Part shown: positions 25,842-38,700 of the stretch, piece by piece
Position numbering within the stretch: the stretch's first letter is position 1
How the letters are laid out: every line of letters begins with the position of its first letter
Assembly (NCBI GenBank): GCA_001414485.1
Contig: LLEY01000044.1
Coordinates: 1-64,000 of the forward strand
DNA length: 64,000 bases
From: Calycina herbarum
Lineage: Eukaryota; Ascomycota; Leotiomycetes; Helotiales; Pezizellaceae
Direction of reading: 5' to 3'
The notes under the pieces: model-generated
The model's input: only the letters and a program-made list of their open reading frames with translations
Databases searched by the model: none
What the model was told of the DNA's origin: nothing
Translations under genes and position numbers: made by a program

Positions 25842-26262
25842 TATTATAAACTACGGTTATATAGTAAGTAGTTTAAATAGTATTCTAATAGAATAAGATA
25901 TAATATCTAGGAATAGAAGGTAATATAAGAGGAAATTAGTAATATAAAGGATATTTAGAAATTTTAGGATCTTACTATTATAGTACTGTTAGAAGTCACG
26001 TGCGGTTATATAACGTGATCGCCTATATTACTCTAATCGCCTTAATCGTAAGCGACGCGAGCGATATAAGTAATATAAGCGATATACTTAAGAATAAAGG
26101 TTCTATATAAGACTGGCACTTCTGCTATTAGATAAGAGCCTTATACTTAACTTTAGTTATTAATCTTATTATCTTATTTAATATCTTTGATATAAGTAAC
26201 GAGTTCACTTCTAAGTAAACAACCTAGTATATTTATACTTCTTATTTATATACTAACCTTCG
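25842..26262 (+). repeat. 3' LTR of B1, first part
   Basis: It starts TATTATAAACTACGG, the RIP-mutated form of TGTTACGAACCACGG. It is broken by the LINE and continues at 31992-32033. Confidence 0.85.
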
Positions 26263-29200
26263 TATTATAACCTTTTTTCGAGACTGAATTTTTTATTCTA
26301 AATCACTCGTTCTCACTTGCTTATACTAAACAAGCTGATTTCCTTCTATAGAAACCTCTCTAAGAAGGCCTTCAGCTCTTCCGCCGCCTCTAAAAAGAGG
26401 TCCGGGTAGGGAGAGAGTATGTCTAATTCCCCCTCTCCCGAATATATAGTAATACTTCGTCTTAGTAACTACTAAAGCCCTAGAACGTACTTTTATAAGC
26501 TAAACCTTCTTCGGAGGAACTGTAGAAGCTGTAGATTACTATCTAAGTACTATACTCGACAAAGCTCTCTCTAACCTCCTGCTCTACCTCCGAGTCTTTT
26601 ATACTTAAGTAGCTAATATTAGCCTCTTATTCTACCAAGTATACACCTTAGGGACACCTCCCCTACTACCTTCGACCTTAGAAACCCCTTCTATTATATA
26701 TAGAGGCGGCCCTACGCCCTCCCCGACTCCCTCTCCCTCTCTAGCTCTAAGAGAAAAATTCTCGTATATACAGACTATAAAGAATACCTTAGCGCCTGAA
26801 AACACAACCTCGGCATTAATAACAATTCCACCTCTCTCTCTCTCTTCCTCGACAATATAGAAGAAGAAGAATAAGAACTCGCTAGCTAAACCAGACCTTA
26901 GAGTCTTTATCTAACTTCCTCCCGATTCCTCTAAAAGAGAGCACTCTACTCTTGCCATCTTCCTTATACTTTATAACTTAAAAATAGGTTATAAAGAGCT
27001 TATATAAGAGGTTCTCTTAGTTAACTCTAGATTCGCTATTATACCTAAAAACAAGGAAGCTCTAGAGGCCCTTCTAATAACAAAGAAAGCATTTATATAG
27101 ACTCTATTCTTAGTAGCTAGGATCGAGACCTTATAAAACTAGGCAGTATATCGCCTGTCTAGGATACCTTAGAATACTAAAGCTGTTGAAATTAATAATA
27201 AAGGAGTAATTACCTTAACTCTTACCTCTACTACTGCCGAAGTAGTAGCTATAGTAATAAAGGAACGAATTAGAGTAGCTTCTATAAAAGTCGATATATT
27301 AAGTAAATCGCTCTCTAGCGAGGTATTCTTTACCTCTTAGACTATCTTCTTTAAAGAAGAAGAGGCTTAGAATCACGCTATCTTAGACATAACATCTCTC
27401 CTTAGAAGAAGAGTCTTCTTCAAGTCTCTCTCTAAGGTCTCTTTAATTGTTTAGTACTCTAAGTACTAGAGGTAGTATAATTAAAGGATTTGTAGAAAGA
27501 ACTAAAGATGTTATCTTTGTAGTACTACTTAGTATACCGAAGACTTATACCTAGAGTGTCTAAACCATATATAATATAAGCTAAAGTACCTATACTATAG
27601 TAGCCTACACTACTTAGACGACCCTAGATGTCTACTTAGACTAGGAACCTCAGGAATACGCTCTATAGCTAAGAACAGAAGGAATATATACTAAGTATAT
27701 AATAAACTACGGATTAGAAGCGAGCTCGACTCTCTCTATAGTAGCCTAGAATAGGTTATTCTAGCTACCCTATAAGCGAGAGTAGTTGATTCCCCTTCTC
27801 TCTCTCTCTTTCCCTCGATACCTTCTTTACCTTAAAGAGAAGAACTCTCTAAAGACACCTCTATAGAAGAAACAGTATACGCTCCCTCTATACGAAGAAC
27901 CCGGAACTCTACTATTATAGTCTCTTTATAAGTAGATAAGGATACGCGAAGAACTACTGTCTTCAAGTACTATAAATCAACGTATATAAGTCTAGCGGAT
28001 ACTAGGAGCTTGTACTACAGCTAGCATATACTAGGCGAGTCGACGTAGTACTTATTTAAGAACTATATATCTACTTAAGAGAGATTAGTCGCTAGATTAT
28101 AAGACGCTACCTAAACTACAACTGCTTTATACTTATATATAACTAGAACGCCGGACCTTCTAGAGTACTCTTCTTTATATATAAAGAGACTAGGATCCTT
28201 ACAAGTTAGTAGACCCCTATTACTCCCTTGCTTTAATACTAAGACCTTGTTTACGCCTCGATTACTCTCTTATAAGGCCCCCCGCTATATATACTTAATA
28301 TATATAACGCTTCTCTCGGTGCTAGAGAAGCCGGGGAGGCTGTTAGCCTTATTCTAGCCTTTTAACACATTTCTATAATAGATATCTTTATAGTCGGCGA
28401 CTTTAATCTAAAGAGTCAGCTCTAGCAGCTAGACTTCCTAGGCCTAGAGAGTACACAAGCTCCCTCGCTTATCGACTAGATAGAGAGTAAAGGACTCTAA
28501 CTCACCACCCCTCCTAGTATACAAACCTATAGCCTAGGGAACACGCTAGACCTAGCCTTCTGCTCTAGTAGCCTCTATTAAAGAGAGGCAACCTCAGAGG
28601 TTAACCTAGCCTTTAAGTATAGCTTAGATCACCTCCTAGTCCTTACTAGCCTACTATATACTAGTAGACTAGCTAGGAAGGACTCCCCGCTCAAGCTTAG
28701 TACTCTCGACGCTAAAGTCTTTAAGACAGTACTTCAAGGAAAGCTTCAAGAGCAGTAGCTCTTTAAGCTTATAGAACAACCGGACAGGAACTCGCTTAAG
28801 ACTTTGGTAGAGTTTATTATTAAGAGTATATATAGAGCGTACCTTAGTAGTACTAAGCGAGGGCTTGGTTATAGGAGTAGACACTCTTAGTAGAATAAGG
28901 AGTGCTAATCTACAGCTACTAAGGCTAGAAAGATACGAAGGCTAGGAGCTAGCACAGAGTCTATTAAAGGCCTCTGAAGAACACTTCGAGAAGAGATCCG
29001 GAAGGCAAAGAGAGAACACTTCCGCGGCCTGATTAATAAAGCTATAAAGAGTAAGGACGTCTTTAAGATTTACAAGTAGCACCAGAGTACAGGGGTCTAC
29101 AGGTCCCCTTCTTTAAAGGACTCGGCAGGGCAACTAGGCTTTACTACTTAGGAGAAACAGAAGATCCTAGTATAAGAACTACTTATAAACAAGGCAGAAG

Positions 29201-31976
29201 TTAGAAATATACTAACTAACACCCCGACTACCTCTACTTATTCTCTACCTTAGACAGCTCTTACTCTATACGAGGTTGAGGAATCGGTTCTAGGAAAGGC
29301 CTCTACTGCTCTAGGGGAGGACGAACTTGTTATAGGTGTCTTTAAGACAGCCTGGCCTCAGATCTCACACCTAGTCTATTCACTGTTCAAGAGGTATATA
29401 GAGACAGGCTTCTACCTAAAGATCTTCTACACAGCTATTATAGCTATTATCTCGAAGCTAAATAAGAAGGATAAGTCGTCTCCTCGCGTATACCGGCTAA
29501 TCTCTCTACTCTCGGTTCTTAGAAAGAGCCTCGAGAGGCTTCTAGTAAAGAGAGCCTCCTAGATTACTATCAAGTATACTATTCTCGAACTAAACCAGTT
29601 CGGAGCTCTCCTACTAAGAGCAGCTACAGACCTTATAACCTGTCTCACCTTTGATATAGAGAAAGTACTCGGGGAGAAGTAAGAGGCTTCTCTTCTTATA
29701 CTCGATATCAAGGGTGCCTTTAACGCTGTTCTTCTAAGCCAGCTAATTAAAAGACTCCGAGAGTAAGAGTGGCTATATAGCTTTGTAGTATAGGTTACCT
29801 CCTTCCTATCTAGTAGATCTATTAAAGTAAAGCTAGACAGAGAAATAGGAGTATCTACCCCTCTTTAATATAGGCTGCCCTAGGGCTCGCCTATCTCGCC
29901 TATTCTCTTTATACTCTATATCTAGCTACTCTTTACCCTAGGAGTAGGCTCTCTCCCGACACTTTAAAGGTTCGGCTACGCCGACGATATTAGACTACTT
30001 GCTTTTAGGCTCTCTAAGGCAGGGAATACTACAGTCCTTGTAAAACAGGTAGCTAGTACACTAGCTTAGGGGATAGAAGAGGGGATTACCTTTGATACTA
30101 AGAAGTCTAAACTTATCTACTTCTCTTATAAGAGAAAGTAAAAGGGAAGAGGTATCCGGCCCCCTCCTTCTATTATAGTAGAAGGAAAAACAATAGAACC
30201 TATATAAGAGCTTCGGTGGCTAGGTATCTTCTTTAACTCTCGTCTTACCTTCTATAGCCACGTTAGAAGGATGGCTAGTAAGGCTATACTAGTAGCTAGT
30301 GCTTTAAAGGGAACAATAAACACTGTACGAGGCTCTCTCTTACACTTACTTAAACAAGCTACTACTGCTTATATCCTGTCTATCGCCTACTTCGGAAGCG
30401 AGACCTGGTTCCCTAGACGTGCTAGGGTAAGAGAGGGCTAGGTATAGAGTATAAAAAACAACCGAATTAGCCGCTATCTCACTCTACTAGATAGAGTAGT
30501 AGCTAAGTGTGTTAGGATTATCCTCTTAGTATATAAGACTACTCCTACCTTAGTACTTCTTATAGAATCCAGCCTCCTTACCTCTAAGATTAGTCTCATA
30601 GGTAGAAGCAAAGCACTCGAAGCTAGGACTCGATGACTCGACCTAGCCTACCTACTGAAACGTTGTACCAACAACCCTTGCTCTAAAGCTAGGCTTACTT
30701 ATCGTGCTTATAAGGCTCTCTCTCTCTCTAAAGAGATCGACCCCCTCTAAGACCTACTATAGAATAGAGGCTTTGACTAGCAAGCCCGCCTTCTAGAAAT
30801 AGAGGGGCCTAACTCTGGAGGAACTAAGGACTCTTATAAAGCTAGATTCCTTGAATTCCTTGCTACTGTCTCTGATACAGACCTAGTTGTCTTCTCCGAC
30901 GGCTCTCGCTTAGACGATAAGAGAACTGGCGGAGGTGTCTATCTAATAAGAGAGGGAGCTATTCTTAATACTAAGGTTTACTCCTTCGGTATAGTACTTG
31001 AGATCTACGATGTAGAGGCTAGAGCTGCTCTTTATAGACTAGAACTAGCTATCTCCTCTTTCTTCTAGCCCCTAGCTAGGAAGTGCTAGATCTGCTTTAA
31101 CAACCTCGAAGCAATACTACAACTAACCTACCGGTCTTACAGCACCTTATAAGAGACCTTTAATAGAGTTAATAAGTTAGCTCTATTATACTCTGGGAAA
31201 GTTTATACTAGGTAGTGCTCTAGTTATATAGGAATTAAAGAGAACGAGATAGCGGATAGAGCTACGGAGAGAGGCGCTTAGCTACTCTTGCTTAACTCTT
31301 TGTCTTCTTCTCCTTCTTCTTCTTCTCTACTCTGTACTACTACGCTTAAGAGAGAGGTTAAAGAGTTAGGGACTCAGCTTATAAAGAAGCTCTAGAACAC
31401 CACAGCTCCTAGTCTATACAAAGACCTAGGGCTTGTTAACTAGTCCTTAAAGCTAAAGACACTTCACCTACTAAGAGAGGTCCTAGCTCGCCTAATCGTA
31501 GCTCGCTCTAGCTACGGAGACTTTAACCTATATCACCTTCGCTTCTTCTACCTCGATACACTACTTACCTTAGGTAAGTGTAAGTATAGTAGAGGAAAAA
31601 CTCAATTCCACCTTCTCTTTTACCAGCTAGCAAATAGAGTAGCCCCGGAACTACTTACAAAGGCTAAGAGGAATCTACAACTTCTCTTTAGCCTATACTA
31701 CGAGGAACTCTTTTATAAGGTCTACTATAAGACAAAGTTTTATACTAAGATCTGCCTCTTATAATACTTTTAAACTAATTAAGAACGAGAGCTGTTCCAG
31801 AAGTAGGGCTTCTCTTTAAACTATCTCTTATAAATTAGCGTACTTTCTTTTACACCCCCTGTAGCCTAGGGCACCTCCCTAGCGTCATTTGCTCAACACT
31901 AGGACTTTCTAGGACCTAGCCCACGCGAGCTAGAATCCGCTTAACGTTAAATAGAAATAAATAAATAAATAAATAA
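26263..31976 (+). mobile_element. LINE (Tad/I-like, with RNase H), 5714 bp, nested in the B1 3' LTR
   Basis: It lacks LTRs, ends in (AAAT)n at about 31955-31976, and is flanked by a 15-bp duplication ATATACTAACCTTCG (26248-26262 and 31977-31991). ORF1 (about 26700-27700) is gag-like with Cys/His-knuckle remnants near 27500-27650. ORF2 (about 27850-31760) shows an endonuclease with GDFN near 28400 and a late SDH-like site near 28625, a reverse transcriptase with FGYADD near 29970, RNase H (FSDGS near 30895) and a Cys/His-containing C-terminal part. Stops again fall at Gln/Trp codons. Internal RNase H and a gag-like ORF1 fit the Tad or I group known in ascomycetes; the clade is inference. Confidence 0.88.
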
Positions 31977-32038
31977 ATATACTAACCTTCGAGACTTAGT
32001 TATCTTTGTTTAGTTCGTTTGAGTTTCGTTATACTATT

Positions 32039-33924
32039 ATTCGCCTACTGTCGGTTAGTGAAATTCCTAGATTAGAGCGGCCTATAGGTTTACTTAAACA
32101 ACTCTAAACATCTACTAATCCTCTAATCCTTTAAATAATATTACTATTTCCTTCTCTACTCTTAATACCTAATACTTCTTATTAATTTCTAACTTATAGT
32201 CTTAGCTAGGTAGGTAGGTAGTAATGTCTAATTTTAGATATCTGTTATATTTATTAAAATCCTTTAGATAATACTATTCCTATTTAGTAGTATTATCTTT
32301 TATCTCGGTAACCTTCTATAAGTCTTTCTTCTCTAGATAGTTATTTAGTACTATTTATTCTAGTCTAGGTTCTTTAAACTTAATAGTTTCTCTTCTAGTA
32401 ATAAGACTAACTATTACTACCTAGTCCTATTTATTCTATACTATTAAGTACGTAGTTAAAACTATAGAGTTAATCTCTTAAGTAGAATATAGGCTCTAAA
32501 AATCAGGTTTCTAATTTTCTATATATATCTATCTATTCTCTCTCTTAAATATTCTAATAAATGCCTATATCTTATCTTATTTAGACTTAAGTATTTATAG
32601 ATCTACTTCTAATAAGTCGGATACTGATTCTAATAACTCTAATAAACTTATTAATAGTAGTAATTCGTATTCTACTTAAAGAGGCGATTTATAATCTATT
32701 TCTAACTATGTATTATAATATTCTTTAAGTAATAGATCTCTATTATTATTAGTATCCTATACTTTACTAACTTATAACTTGATTCTATTAATTAGCTATA
32801 GGTATATAGCGTCTGCAGCTATATTTACAGCGTCTATTTCAATCTATATACTATATCCTCTAGCTTTAAGTTCCTCGTCTATAAGTTTAATTTTATCGAG
32901 TAATACTACTTCTTTATAGACTGTAGTATTAATTTATTCCTTCTCTTTAGAGTCTTTCTTCTTACTATACTTATTTACTCTATAGTTAGAGAGGCTATAG
33001 TTATAACATAAGTTCTACTCGCGTCGACGATTTCGCTCCTCCTAGGAAAGTCCTTCTTTCTTTAGAAAGGTTTTCTTTTATATAGCGTTTACCTTCTTAC
33101 TATGTTTGTTAGTATAAGAGTACTTCTACTTCTCTAATCTTTAATTCTTTTCTCTATATCTAGAGTTACTCTTTCTAAATTTATATAAGCAGTTATCTAA
33201 CTAGATAACCTCTTTAATTATATCTATAATAGTTAAGAACTATATATTCTACTTAGCTATTTCCTTATAGATATATACCTTTAATCCTCTATAGAAGAGT
33301 TCTATAAGAGTAATAGTATCCTACTCTAATTTCGTTCTATAGTGTTAAAACTTATTAGTATAGTCTATTATAGATCTAGTTTAGTATAACTCTAAAAGCT
33401 TATATATAGCTGTTTAGATCGTGTTAAAGTCTTTAAAGACTTTTCTAATAGTTGCTTTAAATCCTCTTTAAGATTTAAACATAATCTTAGTTAATTCTAT
33501 CTTTCTATCTTTATTCTTATTTTTAAAGAAATCCTCTAAATATAACTAAGCTTATTCTAATACTAATCCTCTAAGGTAGGAGATAGTAAAGATAGTTCAT
33601 AAGTTATAATTACCTTCGAATTTATTAGAATTAAAGTTAAAATAGATGTCTATTTAGAGAAGGAATAAGTCGAGTTCCTTTCGCTTCCTATAATATATAT
33701 CTAGTATCTTAACTTTAATAGATTCAAGTGCTTTAACCTTATAAAGCTTAAGAGCGTCTAGTATACTAATATTATCGTCGTTCTTAGGTAACTAAGTACT
33801 AGCAGGTGTTCGTCTAGTAGTACTTCTAGATGTTCCTACGACGTTAACTCGACTAGTATTTAGGCTAGCTACGGCGGGGGTTACTAGAGCTATAGCGACT
33901 GAACTTCTAAGTAGGTGCTTAAAG
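32039..33924 (-). pseudogene. Interior (gag region) of C', minus strand
   Basis: The reverse complement aligns with the interior of B1 from the gag start (about 19740) to about 21570. The match resumes across B1 at 19235-19071, up to the B1 equivalent of about 21740. It is RIP-mutated with no usable frame. Confidence 0.75.
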
Positions 33925-34224
33925 TATAATAAAACTTAAATAAACTAAATAAAGATAACTAAGTCTCGAAGGTTAGTATATAGATAAGAAGTATAGATAT
34001 ACTAGGTTATTTACTTAGAAGTAAACTTATTACTTATATTAAAGATATTAAATAAGATAATAAGATTAATAACTAAAGTTAAGTACGAAGCTCCTATCTA
34101 ATAACAGACGTACTAGTCTTATATAGAACCTTCGTTTATATTAGAGTCCTACTTAGTAGGAGTTCTAAAGATAGAGTCCGACTCTATTTCTAGGGCTTCT
34201 TAAAACTAGACTCTATTACCTAAC
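33925..34224 (-). repeat. LTR of C' (inner part), minus strand
   Basis: This is the U5/R side of the right-hand LTR of C'. The U3 side lies at 47816-47976, moved away by the insertion of B4. Together they make about 461 bp. Confidence 0.75.
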
Positions 34225-35729
34225 TGTTACGAATCACGGTATACGTAGTAGGTAGTCTAGACGGCGTTCTAATAGGACTAGGTATAACATCTAGGAATAG
34301 AAGGTAATATAGAAGGAAATCAGTAATACGAAGAGTATTTAGAGATTTTAAGATCTTACTATTATAGTAATATTAGAAGTCACGTACGATTATATAACGT
34401 AATCGCCTATATCGCTCTAATCGCCTTAATTACGAGCGACGCGAGCGACGTAAGCGATGTAAGCGATATAAGCGATATAATTAAGATGAAGGTTCTATAT
34501 AAGACTAGCACGTCTACTATTAGATAAGAGCTTCGTACTTAACTTTAGTTATTAATCTTATTATCTTATTTAACATCTTTGATATAAGTAACGAGTTTAC
34601 TTCTAAGTAAACAACCTAGTGTATTTATACTTCTTACCTATATACTAACCTTCGAGACTTAGTTATCTTTGTTTAGTTTATTTAAGTTTCGTTATACTTT
34701 AAGCACTTACTTAGAAGTTCAGTCGCTATAGCCCTAGCAACCCCCGCAGCAGCTAGCTCGAATGCTAGTCGAGTTAACGTTGTAGAAACATCTAGAAGTG
34801 TAACCGGAAGAACACCTACTAGTATATAGTTAACTAGGAACGACGATAATGTTAGTATACTAGACAGCCCCGAGCCTTATAAGGTCGAAGCGCTTGAATC
34901 TATTAAAGTTAAGATATTAGATATATATTATAGGAAGTAAAAAGAACTCGACTTATTTCTTTTCTAAATAGATATCTATTTCAACTTTAACTCTAATAAG
35001 TTCGAAAGCAATTATAACTTATAAACTATCTTTGCTATCTTCTATCTTAGGGGATTAGTATTAGAATAGGCCTAGCTATACTTAGAGAACTTCTTTAAGA
35101 ATAAGAATAAAGACAGAAAGATAGAATTAACTAAGATTATATTTAAATCTTAGAGAGGATTTAAGGTAACTATTAGAAAAGTTTTTAGAGACTTTGATAT
35201 AATCTAAACAGCTATATATAAGCTTTTAGAGTTATACTAAACTAGATTAGTAATAGATTATACTAATAAATTTCAACGTTATAAAACGAAGTTAGGATAA
35301 GATACTATCGCTCTTATAGAACTCTTTTATAGAAAATTAAAGATATATATCTATAAGGAAATAGCTAAGTAGAATATATAGTTCTTAACTATTATAGGTA
35401 TAATTAAGGAAGTTGTCTAGTTAGATAACCGCTTATACGAATTTAGAAAGAGTAACCCTAAGTATAGAGAAAAGAGCTAAGAGTTAGGAAAGTAGAAACA
35501 CTCTTATACTAAACATAGTAAGGAGGTAAACGCTATATAGAAGAAAACCTTTCTAAAGAAAGAAGGACTTTCCTAGGAAGAGCGAAATCGTCGACGTAAG
35601 TAGAACTTATATTATAATTATAGCTTACTAGGTTATAGAGCAAATAAGTATAGTAAGAAGAAAGACTTTAAGAGAAAGAAATAAATCAATACTACTATTT
35701 AATAATAAGTAGCTTTAACCGATCGTATT

Positions 35730-38700
35730 TGTAACAAACCTAATCTGCTAGCCCTCTAGTAGTTATTCTTACCTATAGTATATACAGGTGTAGCGGATAA
35801 TTAGAGAAGTAAGAGGTAGTTTAATTAAAGATCTAAAGCTATAGAAGAGAAGAGAAGGAAAGAGGAGACTTCTAGAGGTCTTATAATATAGAGATAGCTA
35901 AGGAATTAATAAGTTATAGGAATGTCGATCCGTTTATAGAAATAGTTCCTAGCCTAGGTAGGAATAGTTCTAGGCTAGGCTAGGAATAGCAGGCTTTACA
36001 GACGCCGGCGAGCAGCCATACGCGAGTCACGTGCTCGGCGGTGGCCAGGTCCGTAACATTACCCCCCCCTTTAAGTAGAGCTCGCCCGTAAGCTCTGAAC
36101 CTACTACTCTATAGGTAATTTATCCTCGTTCTTATGATATTCCAGCTCGTCTATACTATCTTCCTAGCTCTAGAACTATTCTACTAAGTACCTAGGAGGC
36201 CCTAGAAGAGAAGGATTTAAAGCGTGAAACTCTTAAAGCTTATATAGGCAGCCTATAAAGTCAGAAGCTAGGTACTAGGCTGGGTCTAGCTCGCTTTGTG
36301 CCTATTGAACCCGGTATTATAATTTTCTATAATAGCCTCTAGAGGCTAGTACTTAGTCTATATCCTATTCGTTATACTCGTTAACTATAATAGGCAGTCC
36401 TAGTTCCTATAGCTGGCCTAGTAGCGGATTATTAGGAGCTTTACGAAGCTTATCTATAGAGATTATAAGCTATATTTTAATTATTAGAGGCAGGTCGACC
36501 TAGAAAGCGTTTCTAACCTTTTCTAGGACTATATATAGACCAGCTATCTGCTAGTCGAGCTTATAGCTTAGGCGGTCTATATTCCACGTCTTTGTTAATA
36601 CGTAGACCTTGTCGCCTGTAGCAAAGTCTACTAGTCGCCGGTGCTTGTTTACTTGCTTATACTAGCGTTCCTAAGCAGCCTCGATTCTCTTATAGACGGT
36701 TTCCTAGGCACTATATATATAGGTTACGTACATAACTGCTTCGTCTTGTAAAAGCTGTTTACAGACGCTTATTAGCTCTTCTAGGCTCTGGCGGACCTAA
36801 TCAAAGCTAGTACGTGGTATATAACTAAGCTCGATTTATATAAGCAGAAGAGTCGTCGAGTCCTAGAGAAGTGTAGCTTAAGCATAGTCTATAATCAGTA
36901 TTAGTTTAGACTAGTTATCCTAATAGTAGTTTATAAACGGGTAAAGGCGTTAGTTAATCTACTAGTTCATATTCTTAGTTTAACCGTTGGTTTATACATA
37001 TACGGCCGTAGATAGCTTAATCTTAGTCCCTAGGATCTGGTTAAACTCTTACTAGAACTCTAAGACGAATTACAGACCGCGGTTAAAGACAATAGTATCT
37101 AACGGTTCGTAATAGCACTATACACGGTCGAGGTAGATCCGCGTAGTCTTTTTTACGTCTATAGTCTTTAGATAAGAGATAGAGACAAATCTCTTACTTA
37201 GCTAACAGATAAAGACAATAATTATATCTATCCTAGACTTATTAGAAGGGAATTCCTTAAAATCAACTAATATATATTACTATAGGCGATCTAGGATAGG
37301 TAAGGGGTTGAGGAGTCTAGAGAGGCGGTCTCGTAACACGTAAGAGCGACAGCAGGTCTAGCAGTTATAGACGAATCGTTGTATATCTAAATAAAGGTAC
37401 AGCTAGTAGTAGCAGTCTATAACTAGCTTTAAGGTCTTAGATTATCTAGGGTAGGCTACCGAGACTTGATTATGAACCTTGCTTAGTAAGCGTACTTTGA
37501 GATCGTCGTCCTCGGGTAGGATAAGCCGTTCTTAGTATAGCAGGAGGCTGTTACAGGTTGTCTAGCTAGGGCGTTCGTCCGTAGCGTACTAGCGGAGAGC
37601 GTTAAGGCCCGTACTCGTATAATTAGCTTGTAGGATATCGTTAATTAAGTCGTATAGTCTATCAGCTACTCTAACAGGTGTAATATCTACGGAAGGGTCT
37701 AAGTCTAGGTCTGTAATAATCCGCGAGTCGAGATTCTTAGGCTATAAGAAGACTTATATATAAGTAGATATCTTTATTACTATTTAACTATCTACTTCTT
37801 AGTCTTAGCAAGTAAGGGAATCCGCTCGATTCTAGCTACTAGGCTTATAAGTAAGTAGGAAGTTAAATCGAGAGAGGGTTTTAGCCTAGCGGGCTTGTTA
37901 GCTAGATAAGGCTTTAGTTGTTATAAAGTACTCGAGAGCTTTATAGTCTAAAACGACCCGTACTCGGTGTAGAGACCCTTCGAGCTCAGGTCTCTAGGCT
38001 TCTAGAGAACGTATAATAGCTAGTATCTCTTTATTATAAATTAAGTAGTTAATCTTAGTAGGTATTATTATCTTAGAGAAGTAAGCTATAAGGTACTACT
38101 CTTAACTTAGCTATAACTAAAGGAGTATACTACTAAGGACGCTGTTAGAGGAATCGGTCTCAACTATAGACTCGTATTACAGATTAAAGTATATAAGAAG
38201 AGGTATATTAATAAGCCGAGCCTTTAGCTTAGAGAAGGCGTCCTAATAAGTAGGTGTCTACTAAAACGGCTAGTCTTTATAGGTTAGGGCCGTTAACAGG
38301 TATATAACTCGTCTATAGTTAAGAATAAACTTCTAGTAGAAGTTATAAAAGCTAAGAAAGAACTAAATACTATAAACTATAATAGGGCGTTCCTAGTTAT
38401 AGATTGTTTCTATCTTTTCTAGGTCTACTTTAATCCTATTAGTACTTATATAGAAGCTTAGATACTTTATATAAATAACGTTAAACTTAGATTTCTTAAT
38501 ATTAGCCTATAAGCTAGCTTTACAAAGCTATAAAAGGACCTTATAAACGTGTTCTTAATAGTCTAGCTTGTTCTCGGAGTAAATAAGAATATTATTAAGA
38601 TAGGCAGTACAAAAGTCGTCTAAATAGTCGAAGAGTACGTCGTTTATAAACCGTTAATATATTATAGGTCTATTAGTTAGTCTAAAAGGTATAACTTTAT

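Larger units (their letters stand above)
19236..32033 (+). mobile_element. Ty3/Gypsy chromovirus B1 (7069 bp without its insertion)
   Basis: The left LTR is 19236-19698 (463 bp); the right LTR is 25842-26262 plus 31992-32033 (also 463 bp). The target-site duplication is CTATT (19231-19235 and 32034-32038). The plus strand encodes gag from about 19740 with a zinc-knuckle remnant near 20605-20655, a protease site near 21905-21975 (ALIDSG-type, mutated), reverse transcriptase with YLDN at about 22916-22927, RNase H, integrase around 23800-24700 and a chromodomain at about 25017-25157. The chromodomain places it among chromoviruses, which target heterochromatin. All frames are broken by TAG/TAA at Gln and Trp codons. 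Confidence 0.9.

Noticed and set aside
28669..28884. Minus-strand open frame inside the LINE
   Set aside because: The plus strand reads as LINE ORF2 with known motifs; this is its shadow.
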